64,000 nt of DNA from Planctomycetota bacterium (GTDB lineage Bacteria > Planctomycetota > UBA1135 > GCA-002686595). The stretch is from NCBI GenBank assembly GCA_029259635.1, contig JAJDEU010000001.1, positions 153,609-217,608 of the forward strand, written 5' to 3'. Both the position numbers and the translations under genes were made by a program. The notes under the pieces are model-generated. The model was given only the letters and a program-made list of their open reading frames with translations, searched no databases and had not been told where the DNA came from. Positions within the stretch are counted from its first letter, which is position 1. Each line of letters starts with the position of its first letter. Below are positions 33,780 through 42,537 of this stretch, in pieces.

Positions 33780-36700
33780 TTAGGTCGGCGGGTCGAGAGT
33801 GAAATCAAATACCGCGCCCTTTCCGTCCTCGCTGCTGGCGGTGATCTCACCCCCGTGTTTGCGGATCATGCGCTTCACAATCGCCAGCCCTACGCCGGTT
33901 CCCGTGAACTCGGCCTCGGAGTGGAAGCGCTCGAACGGCGCGAATAATTGATCGGCAAAGCGGGGGTCGAACCCCACACCATTATCGGCGACTCGAAACC
34001 ACACACGTTCGCCCACTCGATAAGAAGAGACTTCGATTCGGGGGTGCTCGGCTCGGCTGCTGTACTTGAAAGCATTGTCGAGCAGGTTGCTCCACAGGTG
34101 GTGCAATAGATTCTTATCGGCATACATCGTCGGGAGGGAACCCAAGATGAACTCCGTTCGGCTGTCGCCATCGCCGGCTCTCTGCTCGTCCCAGATGCTC
34201 TGTACAAGTGCTTCGGTCTCGACCGGAGTTCGAACTACCGACTTGCGACCGAGTTTGCTGAGGTTTAAGAGATCGCGGATGAGTTGGCGCATCCGATTCG
34301 AAGAACGAACGATCCCGGAGAGGTCTTCCGACGTCTGCGCGTTCTCGCTCTCGGTGAGCTCGGATTGAACGCGTTGGGCATAGAAGCTGATGTGCCGAAG
34401 GGGCGAGCGCAGGTCATGGGAGACGGTGGACGTAAAGGATCTGAGCTCTTCATTGAGGCCTGCAAGCTCTGCGGTGCGCTCCCGGATCTTCGATTCGAGA
34501 ATGACGTTTTGTGCGTCGACCCGGTGCACGCGCACACGGTGGGCGAAGAAGAGCAGTAGAAGGGCGGATGTTGCGCACAGCACGAGGAACCAAGTGGTCT
34601 GATAGAAGGCGGCGCGAATGGTGAACGGAAAGGCTGCACCTTCCGGGCTCCAGACACCCGAGTTGTTGCAGGCCTGTACGCGAAAGGTGTAGTCGCCGGG
34701 TGGGACGCTCGCGAAGCTCGCGGTTCTGCTAGGCCCCGCGCTGAACCACTGCTCTTGATAGCCATCGAGTAGGAATCGAAAGCGAACGGCACTGGGGTTC
34801 GTGTAGCTGAGTCCCGAGTACTGAATGTCGAGGTCCACTCTGCCCGGAGCGATGACAGGGAAATTCGGATGTATCTCGACTCCGTCGGCAATCAGGTGGT
34901 CGATCGTTACTCCAGGGGGAACCGTGTTGAACGGGACTCGCTCGGGATCGACGACCGACAAGCCGCTGATTGTGGCTAACCAAATGCGTCCAAGTTCATC
35001 GCGGGCTGCGGCGGATTTGCCGTTGCCTTCGACACCGGAAAAGGTGTCGCTATGGACCGAGTCCAGCTCGCCCTCGCAATACGCGTTGAGCTCGTCCATA
35101 CGAACTCGGAAAGGTCCCCGGTTGCTGTTCATCCAGAGGTAGCCCCGGTCGTCGGGCACGAGCGCGAGAATGGAGTCATCGGCAAGGCCCGACGCGGTTG
35201 TGATCGAGACGACCGTCGAATCCTTGTGGCGAATCAAACCGAGTCCGTAGGTTCCGACCCACAGGGCGCCAGCCTCGTCTTCGTAGAGGGCGCGTATCGA
35301 GAGCTCTCGATCCTCGGGGCCTTCGACTCGCGTGAGGATCGATTCGTCCGTGACCTCAACCACCGCGCCCGATGTTCCCACGAAGATCGATCCGGTGCGC
35401 GACTCGAGCAGAACGTGAGCGGGATCGCTTAATTCCGCGACGGACTTGAACTCTCCATCGGCAAAGACTCCCACGCGACTCCCCGTTCCGACCCACAGAA
35501 CTCCGGCTCGGGTCCGCGCAAGACAGGTCACTCCGTCGATTCCGGGAACGCTTGCAAAGTGCTCGATGGACTGACCATCAAAGTGATAGAGCCCGTGACG
35601 GCTCGTACCCATCCAGAGGCCGTTCGATCCGTCGGAGACGAGGCTAGTCGGATAGATATTTTTAGGCGCTAATCCCGTGAGCGCTCGGAACTCGCCGGAC
35701 TCGAGCCAGCCGAGGCGGTTGTCGCAGAGGAACCAGAGCCGGCCGTCGCCGCCGACGGTGGGGTACATGATCGAACCGATCGCAAGCTGAGGTAGGGGCG
35801 GAGCGCGCAAGCGCAGGAGACCGCCTGCTTCACTGCCGAACCAAGTGTTGTTCTCGCGATCGGTGAAGGCAACTCGGAGGTTCTCGTCGATCACAAGCGT
35901 CGGCGCGACTAGCGACTCGGAAACGGAACAATCGGTCTCGGAGGAAACATAGAAACCCTCCGACGAGACCACGCGAAGGTGATGAGCAGAATCAAAGTCG
36001 ATGGACGCAATGCGCCCGGGTTTCAGTTTCGACCGCTCGATCCATGAGCCGTTCTTGTGAAGGAGAATTTGTCCCGTATTGAGACCGACGAGAATCTGGC
36101 CCGCTGGGCTGAGCGCGAGCGCGGAGACCAGGCCTTGCTCGAAGGGGAAGCTTGTTTGAGAGTCGGGGTTCCAGCGAACCACCATCCGGGAATATGCGAG
36201 CCAGAGATCGCCGCTATGGTCGAATTGCAAGTGCAGGGGATCCGGCGGCAGGTCCGGAACGGTGATGAACGTTCCGTTCGTTCTCTTGGCCACGAAACGT
36301 CCGGCAATCCAGAGGGTCTGCTCGTCATCGAAGCAGAGGTCTCGAATGATTCCTGAGCTGGGATCCCACGGCAATTCGATGCGCTCAAACTCACCGTCCG
36401 CGTATCGCAAGAGCCCGGTCTGCTGCATTCCGATCCACAGCCCACCGGCGGAGTCGGCTTCCAGAGAGAGCACGCGATTTTCCCGAAACTCGGGCGTCGT
36501 GGCCATCGAATAGACTTCGAAGCGAACGCCATCGAAGCGCGCTAAGCCACCGAAGGTTCCCAGCCAGAGGGAGCCGTCGCGAGTCTGCGCGATTGCGGAG
36601 ACCGTGCTCTGGGGCAGGCCGTCTTCAATGGTCCATCGGTGAATGGACGGCTGCGAAGGCGGGAGCTCGTCACCGAGCAACGCGTTCGATTGAGGGAGTG

Positions 36701-36815
36701 CGGACGGGGCAACGCCCAACTCGATGAAAGCGACGGAGAACGTGAGAGCGAGCAGCCCTAGCTTGCAGGCCCAGCACTGCTTCGGAGGGAGGGCTTTCGT
36801 GGGAGATGCGTGCAT
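33780..36815 (-). CDS. Propeller sensor histidine kinase
   Basis: The 1011-residue protein has a signal peptide or anchor region (residues about 17-40). Two beta-propellers follow (about 55-640) built from Reg_prop repeats, for example GSLWLGTFGGLARFDG, GLWIGMQQTGLLRYADG, LWMGTSRHGLYHFDG and LWVGTYGLGL. A Y_Y_Y domain comes next (about 660-730), then a membrane helix (WFLVLCATSALLLLFFAHRV, about 745), the HisKA helix with SHDLRSPLRH (His near 800), and HATPase_c (DNGVGFDPRF, GTGVGLAIVKRM). It probably senses an extracytoplasmic ligand. The hybrid regulator at 37323 is divergent and a likely partner. Confidence 0.92.
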   Translation of the reverse strand: MHASPTKALPPKQCWACKLGLLALTFSVAFIELGVAPSALPQSNALLGDELPPSQPSIHRWTIEDGLPQSTVSAIAQTRDGSLWLGTFGGLARFDGVRFEVYSMATTPEFRENRVLSLEADSAGGLWIGMQQTGLLRYADGEFERIELPWDPSSGIIRDLCFDDEQTLWIAGRFVAKRTNGTFITVPDLPPDPLHLQFDHSGDLWLAYSRMVVRWNPDSQTSFPFEQGLVSALALSPAGQILVGLNTGQILLHKNGSWIERSKLKPGRIASIDFDSAHHLRVVSSEGFYVSSETDCSVSESLVAPTLVIDENLRVAFTDRENNTWFGSEAGGLLRLRAPPLPQLAIGSIMYPTVGGDGRLWFLCDNRLGWLESGEFRALTGLAPKNIYPTSLVSDGSNGLWMGTSRHGLYHFDGQSIEHFASVPGIDGVTCLARTRAGVLWVGTGSRVGVFADGEFKSVAELSDPAHVLLESRTGSIFVGTSGAVVEVTDESILTRVEGPEDRELSIRALYEDEAGALWVGTYGLGLIRHKDSTVVSITTASGLADDSILALVPDDRGYLWMNSNRGPFRVRMDELNAYCEGELDSVHSDTFSGVEGNGKSAAARDELGRIWLATISGLSVVDPERVPFNTVPPGVTIDHLIADGVEIHPNFPVIAPGRVDLDIQYSGLSYTNPSAVRFRFLLDGYQEQWFSAGPSRTASFASVPPGDYTFRVQACNNSGVWSPEGAAFPFTIRAAFYQTTWFLVLCATSALLLLFFAHRVRVHRVDAQNVILESKIRERTAELAGLNEELRSFTSTVSHDLRSPLRHISFYAQRVQSELTESENAQTSEDLSGIVRSSNRMRQLIRDLLNLSKLGRKSVVRTPVETEALVQSIWDEQRAGDGDSRTEFILGSLPTMYADKNLLHHLWSNLLDNAFKYSSRAEHPRIEVSSYRVGERVWFRVADNGVGFDPRFADQLFAPFERFHSEAEFTGTGVGLAIVKRMIRKHGGEITASSEDGKGAVFDFTLDPPT

Positions 36816-37082
36816 GTCGCTTTGGATCCCGAAGGTTACTCGGCCGTGAACTTAAGCGGGCGAATGTTCTTCGTTTGCGATTCTCCAGACCGTTGTCGAC
36901 GGTGGAGGCGGAAACGAACTCTGCCCGATGGAAGTCGCTTTTTCCGGTCGTACTCCGAAATGAGAATCCTTCAGGGAGCGCTCGCTCCACGCCGCGGCCT
37001 GGGGACGGAAGAGGAAAGAGCACTCCTCGCACCGTTATGTGCGCTCTCTTCTGTCTGGATCTTGCAGTCGGGATTATCCTCT

Positions 37083-37260
37083 AACAGCCCGTAGCAAAAG
37101 TCATTCACCCCATGAACGGCGTCCTTCCGGCCAGGTCGACCCCGAGAGCCTCGCCGAATCTATTGCCTGCGAAAATAATGACTGCGACTGTGTTCCATGG
37201 AACCAACCCGACCAAAATGCCGCTACTCATGGGCATAGCACTTTCACCACGGACAGCTAG
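37083..37260. repeat. P3 inverted-repeat element, copy B
   Basis: This second copy is about 178 bp. The ends CCGTAGCAAAAGT (left) and ACTTTCACCACGG (right) are inverse at 10 of 13 positions. It shares CATGAACGGCGTCCTT (37111-37126) and AGCACTTTCACCACGGAC (37237-37254) with copy A at 807-974. It lies in the 507-bp gap between the divergent sensor kinase and hybrid regulator, not at a 3' end. The rest of that gap holds no gene I can support. Confidence 0.65.
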
Positions 37261-37322
37261 GTGCGGATTCGCCGGTCGGCCGGCGAACAGCCTCTTCGGG
37301 TTGCCGGAAGAGCGATGGATGA

Positions 37323-38873
37323 ATGGTTGAGAACACTAAAGCGAAGCTTCTAAACGTCTTGATTTGTGAGGACGATCCGGTGGATGCCGAGATCTGTCTG
37401 CACGAGTTGCGCCGTGCAGGATTTGATCTCCGTTTTCAGCGCGTCGAAACCGAGGACGAGCTCATCGCGTCTCTCAAGCGTGAGAAGTTCGATATCGTTC
37501 TCAGCGATTTTCGCATGCCGCGGTTGCGCGCAATGGAGGCGCTCAAGCGTGTGCGCGAGTCGGAGAATGAGGTTCCCTTTATCATCGTGACCGGTTCGAT
37601 TGATGAAGAGACGGCGGTCTCGTGCTTGAAGGAGGGTGCTGACGACTACGTGCTCAAGGACAATGCGGCGAGACTTGGCCCTGCGGTGCAGGCCGCACTC
37701 AATGCCTTCGGGGAACGTCGCAAGCGAAGAGAGCTGGAGCAACAGCTTCGGCAGTCACAAAAGTTGGAGGCTGTCGGCAGGCTCGCCGCGGGAGTTGCTC
37801 ACGACTTCAACAATCTACTGACCGTCATCCACGGCTACTCCGAAGACATCCTCAAAGTGGCCGGTCAAGAGCAGGTTCGCGAATCGGCGCGACAGGTTCT
37901 CGCGGCTTCGGAACGCGCGACCGAATTGACCAGTCGCTTGCTCGGCTTCGGACGCAAGAAGCCACTGCAACTCGAAGTCTTGGTTCCCAGTGAATTGATC
38001 GAAGAGTTGAGGAGCTTATTGGAGCGATTGCTGACGGAGAGCGTGCGATTCGAGTTTTACCGGAAGAGTGAAGCCCGAGTTTTCGCCGACGAAGGATTGC
38101 TCGAACAGGTGCTCTTGAATCTCGCGATCAATGCGCGGGATGCGATGCAAGGCGGCGGCCTGTTCGAGATTCGGACCTCGGATATCGAGTTGGATTCCGT
38201 CGCGGCTGAAGAGCTCGATGTCGAACCCGGGAAGTTCGTTCGGATACTTGTGCGGGATTCGGGAACCGGGATCGAGCCCGAGATTCTCGACAAGATTTTC
38301 GAACCCTTCTTTACGACGAAAGGTCCATCGCAAGGCACAGGGCTGGGGCTCTCGACCGCCTACGGAACCATTCGGCAGAATAAAGGCGCGATTCAGGTGG
38401 AGAGCGAGGCCGGGAACGGAACGCGCTTCGCGATCTATTTGCCCGTCACAGATCAGCCCTTGAAGGCATCCTCCACGGCTGATGCTCAGTTGAGCGCGCA
38501 GGGTAAAGAGCGCTTTACCGTGCTCGTTGTCGAGGACGAGCGAGCGGTTCGACGGCTGATGACCTCGGTGCTGGCCCGGGAGGGATTCGAAGTGCTCGAG
38601 GCGCAGAGTGGAGATGAGGCGCTCGACCAGTTCGGTGCGCGGGAGGATATCGGTTTGGTCTTGTGCGACTTAGGGCTGCCGGGCATAAGCGGGACCGAGT
38701 TCTTCGAGCGGTTTACAGCCAATCGTCCGGGGCTCCGGTTTTTATTCGTCTCTGGCTGCGCCGCAGAGACCTATTCGACACTCATCGACCTTCCGAACTC
38801 GACCTTTCTGCCGAAGCCCTTCGGTGCGAAGCGACTCTTGAGCGCTATTGATTCGGCGCTCTCCGATGAGTAA
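37323..38873 (+). CDS. Hybrid histidine kinase with receiver domains at both ends
   Basis: The 516-residue protein carries an N-terminal receiver (LNVLICEDDPVDAEIC, FDIVLSDFRMP phospho-Asp, YVLKDN). A HisKA helix follows (GRLAAGVAHDFNNLLTVIHG, His near 160), then HATPase_c (NLAINARDAMQGGG, DSGTGIEPEI, GTGLGLSTAY, about 240-380), and a C-terminal receiver (VLVVEDERAVRRLM, VLCDLGLPGISG). The receiver-kinase-receiver architecture has no DNA-binding output, so it acts by relay. It is divergent from the sensor kinase at 33780. I could not find a clear ribosome binding site and used the first ATG, 37323. Confidence 0.92.
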   Translation: MVENTKAKLLNVLICEDDPVDAEICLHELRRAGFDLRFQRVETEDELIASLKREKFDIVLSDFRMPRLRAMEALKRVRESENEVPFIIVTGSIDEETAVSCLKEGADDYVLKDNAARLGPAVQAALNAFGERRKRRELEQQLRQSQKLEAVGRLAAGVAHDFNNLLTVIHGYSEDILKVAGQEQVRESARQVLAASERATELTSRLLGFGRKKPLQLEVLVPSELIEELRSLLERLLTESVRFEFYRKSEARVFADEGLLEQVLLNLAINARDAMQGGGLFEIRTSDIELDSVAAEELDVEPGKFVRILVRDSGTGIEPEILDKIFEPFFTTKGPSQGTGLGLSTAYGTIRQNKGAIQVESEAGNGTRFAIYLPVTDQPLKASSTADAQLSAQGKERFTVLVVEDERAVRRLMTSVLAREGFEVLEAQSGDEALDQFGAREDIGLVLCDLGLPGISGTEFFERFTANRPGLRFLFVSGCAAETYSTLIDLPNSTFLPKPFGAKRLLSAIDSALSDE

Positions 38874-38983
38874 ATCCGCGTCGATGGAAACGCGAGAGTC
38901 GTGCGATGGAGACCGTCGGCTACATCCGATTTCGCAACCGGAACGGCTGTCATTAATCGGATGAGCATCCGCCCACGATCGCT

Positions 38984-39160
38984 ATGACTCCCGAACTCAG
39001 TCTCTGCAAACACTGCGCTCTCGTCCGAATCGTGACGACTGCCACCGGGTCCACCTTCTACTTGTGCCAGCTCGCAGCCGAGGATTCACGCTTTGCGAAG
39101 TACCCTCCTCAGCCCGTCGTTCATTGCGCCGGTTATTCGCCGACGTCGAGCAAGAGCTGA
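38984..39160 (+). CDS. Small cysteine protein of the CxxC...GYxP type
   Basis: A 58-codon frame encodes MTPELSLCKHCALVRIVTT and ends with a Pro-rich segment. Landmarks are CKHC, then GSTFYLCQ, then SRFAKYPPQPVVHCAGYSP: four cysteines in a C-x2-C-x16-C-x19-C pattern that could bind a metal. I recall similar small proteins (CxxC, FxLC, RFxKYPPxPV, CxGY) as widespread bacterial orphans; function unknown. It follows the hybrid regulator by about 110 bp on the same strand and is small enough to be missed by length filters. Confidence 0.62.
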   Translation: MTPELSLCKHCALVRIVTTATGSTFYLCQLAAEDSRFAKYPPQPVVHCAGYSPTSSKS

Positions 39161-39284
39161 ATCCTCTAAGGGGCGCGCTTCATCTGGGCGTCCGTCTCCA
39201 GCTCGCCTGCGGTGACGAGGTCTACGAAAAAGCGCCGCGTCCTCCTGGTTGGGAGAACGCAGCGCTTTGATAGGTGCCTGCGAA

Positions 39285-40343
39285 CTACTCGCCGAGAATT
39301 TGCTTCAAGCGCGCCGTCAGGTTCGGGTCGTCAATCTCGCGATCGAGCGCCAGAGCGGCGTACTTCTTGGCGCGTTCTAAATCTTTCAAGTACTGCTCGT
39401 TCCAGATCGCGGCATTGACGAGCATGAAGAGCGCTTTGTCTTCAGCCTGGAGCGTTCCGACCGCAAGCAGGGCGTCAAGAGAATCGCAGCACTTGCTGAG
39501 GTCAGCATCTTCTTGGACTTGGCTGAACTCCGCGAACACTACCAGTTCAAGCAGTCCGCTCTCGTTCTTCGGATCGAGTTCGCGCGCAGCATTCGCTAAA
39601 TCGGCGTCGTTGAGGCCCGCCTTCAAGAGCGCTTTGACCGCGCGAAGCTTGAGGCCCTGAGCGTTGTCGGGGTCGATCGTGAACGCGATTCGGGCGGGGG
39701 CTTCTAAGCGACCGACGATGGGCGAATCAGGGGAGAGTCCCTCGATAACAGTCAGGATTCTGCTGAGCACCTCGACTTGCGCGGCTCCTTCGGCAGCCTC
39801 GAGTTCTTGAACAAGATTCGTCGCGTCAGTGAGCGCCTGGAGACCTTCGTCTCGGAGCTTAGTTAGGTGAGCAACATAGGCGTCCGGGCCGCCGGGCTGG
39901 TAGCCTGTCTTTCCAAAGACATCTCCTTCCGGAGTCATCAAAAGAATGGTGGGGAATCCATTGACCTTGTATTGACTCCGAAGTTCCTCGTTGCGGGCCG
40001 GATTCGGTACACGCGATTTGGCTTCTTCATTGCGCGGGTAGTCGAGAGCGACGAGCACGTATTTCTTTGAGGCGTAGGCGAGAAACTCTTCGTGAGCAAA
40101 GACCTCGTCGTGAAGCTTGATACACCAGCTGCACCAATCGGAACCGGTGAAGTCAATCAGCAGGTCCTTGCCTTCCTCTTGTGCGCGCTTGACGGCGACA
40201 TCAAAGTCGGCGATCCAAGGAGTTTCGTCGGAGACCTTTTCACCACGGAGCGTGGGTTCCACCACGGGAGTGGGGGCAGCCGCAACGGTAGTGGAGATCA
40301 GGGCGCTCGCGACGGCCGCGAGGAGAGTGGTGTGTGCTTTCAT
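39285..40343 (-). CDS. Exported thioredoxin-fold protein
   Basis: The 352-residue protein has a signal peptide (MKAHTTLLAAVASALISTTV). A thioredoxin domain follows at about residues 40-150, with GSDWCSWCIKLHDEVFAHEE (active site WCxWC) and VNGFPTILLMTPEGDVFG. Beyond about residue 160 an alpha-helical tail with TPR-like segments follows (GLKLRAVKALLKAGLNDADL). The fold suggests disulfide reduction or thiol-based protein handling in the envelope. The start at 40343 is chosen for the signal peptide; the frame is open to 40421. It is alone on its strand. Confidence 0.85.
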   Translation of the reverse strand: MKAHTTLLAAVASALISTTVAAAPTPVVEPTLRGEKVSDETPWIADFDVAVKRAQEEGKDLLIDFTGSDWCSWCIKLHDEVFAHEEFLAYASKKYVLVALDYPRNEEAKSRVPNPARNEELRSQYKVNGFPTILLMTPEGDVFGKTGYQPGGPDAYVAHLTKLRDEGLQALTDATNLVQELEAAEGAAQVEVLSRILTVIEGLSPDSPIVGRLEAPARIAFTIDPDNAQGLKLRAVKALLKAGLNDADLANAARELDPKNESGLLELVVFAEFSQVQEDADLSKCCDSLDALLAVGTLQAEDKALFMLVNAAIWNEQYLKDLERAKKYAALALDREIDDPNLTARLKQILGE

Positions 40344-40915
40344 TCGAATTGGACTCCGATCGAGTGGAGCGCAGTGGGTGGACCCGAGGCGAGTCGGGCG
40401 GGTTTCTTTGGTTTGGACCATCCTAGGGCCAGCTGGACCATTTCGGTAGTTCCTACGAAACGGACTTGAGGAGGTTAGGGGCTTTGACCCAGCTCAGAGG
40501 CGCGATTTATTCGGTCATTTTCCGCGTGAGCGACTAGCGAGCCGGTGCAACTTGGATGGGGCTCTTCTTGAAAAACCGTCCATCCCTTTTGCGGCACGAC
40601 ACCAACCGCACGACGGCAGCCGCACGACACAATCCGAGAGCAGGGCCAAGAGGTCCGATAAGGCAATCGGGGGCCTACGGGGAAGTGGGATTGCTGTGAC
40701 GACTCTCGAGTTTGGATTGAGTTAGCACAAGCGTAGGTCAGCGGCGTAGAGATGGGGCGCGAACTCAGCTCCTCGCGGAATTCCGAGCTACGCTGAGTTG
40801 AGCTCAGAGGATCGCGCCAACGCGAAAGCGAGAGCGCTCTTAAATTGCGAGCTCAGGTCGGGAAAGCTCGCTATTTTCCTCGCGGCTGATTCCTCGCCCG
40901 GGCTAGGCTCCCGCC
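40344..40915. other. 572-bp gap without a supported gene
   Basis: The gap lies between the thioredoxin gene start and the kinase-like gene. A stem-loop at 40762-40799 pairs AACTCAGC with GCTGAGTT, with an inner CTCG/CGAG helix. The frame at 40475-40666 has no protein-like features. I see no P1, P2 or P3 sequence here. Confidence 0.35.
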
Positions 40916-41641
40916 GTGCAGCAGCCCATTCAAATCGGACCGGCGAAGGGATTCTTGTTCGACAGCCAGAACGAACCCTTGTTCGAACAGTGTGTCGCGG
41001 GAATGGAGGCCTGTATCTGTCCCGAGGAGCTTGGGGCCGAATTGATCTTTGACCACGAGGTTCGTCGCGGTTATCGACTGGGCGATCGGCTGATAAAATA
41101 CTACGGCAGCGGACACTCGCGAGATCTGCTTCGCCCATCGCCCGCTCTGCGTGCGGCGCTCTCCTACGAGAAGCTCTTGCCGATTCGAAGCCCGAAGCCG
41201 GAGCTCGCCGTCGAGATCCGAACGGGTTTGAGCCTGCAACGCAGCTTGATTATTTGTGAGTTTGTCGAGGGGCCGCTGCTGGGCGAAGCCTGGGGAAAGC
41301 TTCCCGAGGTCGAACCTACACTCGGGCCCTTTCTGGCCAAAATGCACGACAGCAACATCTATCACGGGGTCATGAAGTGGGACCACCTGATCTGGAATCG
41401 TGACGACTGGGTGGTGATCGATACGGAGTCGCTCCGCCACAGTCTTCGCAAGTTGAGACCGCGCTCGCTGGCGGAACGACAGTGGGCATCGCTCGCCATG
41501 GACCTCGGCGTCTCCGATTCGCTGCGCACCGCGTTCGAGAGCTACGTCGATGCGCGTGGGCTTCGATGGAATCGAGCGGCCACTTGGGATCGCATCGTCG
41601 CGCGGAGCCAAGCGATCAGCGAGGGACGAGCGCGACGCTAG
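40916..41641 (+). CDS. Kinase-like protein of the lipopolysaccharide-kinase group
   Basis: The 241-residue protein starts with GTG. It shows the small kinase fold used by Kdo/heptose kinases: RSLIICEFVEGPLLGEAWG (hinge), then MHDSNIYHGVMKWDHLIW, the catalytic-loop position, and WVVIDTESLRH (DFG-like metal site). In active relatives the loop reads HxDLxxxN; here the Asp is replaced (HGVMKWDH), so catalysis may be altered or lost. It could be an inactive paralogue or have a shifted catalytic residue. No LPS genes are adjacent. Confidence 0.6.
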   Translation: MQQPIQIGPAKGFLFDSQNEPLFEQCVAGMEACICPEELGAELIFDHEVRRGYRLGDRLIKYYGSGHSRDLLRPSPALRAALSYEKLLPIRSPKPELAVEIRTGLSLQRSLIICEFVEGPLLGEAWGKLPEVEPTLGPFLAKMHDSNIYHGVMKWDHLIWNRDDWVVIDTESLRHSLRKLRPRSLAERQWASLAMDLGVSDSLRTAFESYVDARGLRWNRAATWDRIVARSQAISEGRARR

Positions 41642-41688
41642 TGCGGCGTTCCGCTCTCGAGCTGCGCGCCGGGACCTCTTAATTAAGT

Positions 41689-41720
41689 GAGGGCTGCGCG
41701 GCGGAAACCGGGCAGCCCTC
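41689..41720. terminator. Stem-loop between convergent genes
   Basis: GAGGGCTGC (41689-41697) pairs with GCAGCCCTC (41712-41720), 9 bp with a 14-nt loop. It lies after the stop of the kinase-like gene and 120 bp beyond the 3' end of the minus-strand gene at 41841. No T-run on either side, so it could serve as a Rho-dependent or bidirectional barrier. Confidence 0.35.
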
Positions 41721-41840
41721 AAGCGCGAGGCTGGTTCGAGAAAAATCTCGATGAACGAAGGAGGTGAGAGAGAAATCTCTATTGGGAAGGAGGGCGGTTC
41801 ATCGAAGCTGATCTTCCTCGCTCGCGCCGTTCTCGCTGTC

Positions 41841-42293
41841 TTAGCAGGGGCCCAAGAATCCCCAGTAGGTGTCGGTGCTCGAGTGATAGAGCAGGATCAA
41901 GGAGAGGTCGCGACCGTGCAGAAGGTGTCGACTCGTCTTGTAGATTTCGCCGCGCTCGATGCAGGTCTCGAAATAGGTTGCATCGCGATCTGAGCTGGAG
42001 CGAATGACATCGTCAAAGAGATTGAGGCCTTCCATCTCGTCGATGGAGATTCCGTTCGCGTCGTAGGGGCGGAAGTGCAGGATCGTCCCGTCGGGTTCGA
42101 TTTCAAAGGCGCCGTTCGGGAGTTGTCGGTGCGCGTAACCGGGCTTGATCGTGGAGAGAGTGGATTCGACGCTCTCGCGCAGGTCGGTCGGAATGTCGAG
42201 CGGAATCGTCGTTTGAACTCTCGACCTCTTTCCCTTCTTCGTGGTAGTGGTCGTGCGCGAATTCGTTTTCGTGGAGCCGAGTTTGTTGAGCAT
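41841..42293 (-). CDS. Small PAS/photoactive-yellow-protein-like protein
   Basis: The 150-residue protein has a Thr/Lys-rich N terminus, then LPNGAFEIEPDGTILHFRPY, ISIDEMEGLNLFDDVI and a C-terminal DLSLILLYHSSTDTYWGF. The order (LP-GA-x-DGTI, GxNxFDDV, final beta strands) matches PYP-like PAS domains. The conserved PYP Cys that holds the chromophore would lie after FDDV; the stretch here (SSSDRDATYFETCIERGEIY) has one Cys, but not in an obvious chromophore position. Redox, light or ligand sensing is possible; no output domain is attached. Confidence 0.5.
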   Translation of the reverse strand: MLNKLGSTKTNSRTTTTTKKGKRSRVQTTIPLDIPTDLRESVESTLSTIKPGYAHRQLPNGAFEIEPDGTILHFRPYDANGISIDEMEGLNLFDDVIRSSSDRDATYFETCIERGEIYKTSRHLLHGRDLSLILLYHSSTDTYWGFLGPC

Positions 42294-42537
42294 GTTGATT
42301 TCCTGTTGCCGGTTTCTGAGAGCACCTTCTCAAGCGGAGCTATTCGGCTTCACTTTCCGGATGCACCAAGGTTCTCGGAGGAAACCGATCGCGCATTACC
42401 CCCGATCGCGATAAATGCAATTTTGAAGTGGGGTGCCTCGAATTCAGCTCTGTAGGCACCACAAGGCCGAATTGTGGTGATTCGCCTGCTCAAATAGCCA
42501 TCGGCTGCACAAGGCGCTATCCGACTGGCTCGTCGCG

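Noticed and set aside
41420..41435. GATACGGAGTCGCTCC resembles the P1 end
   Set aside because: It lies inside the kinase-like gene, has no inverse partner and fits the codons of that gene.
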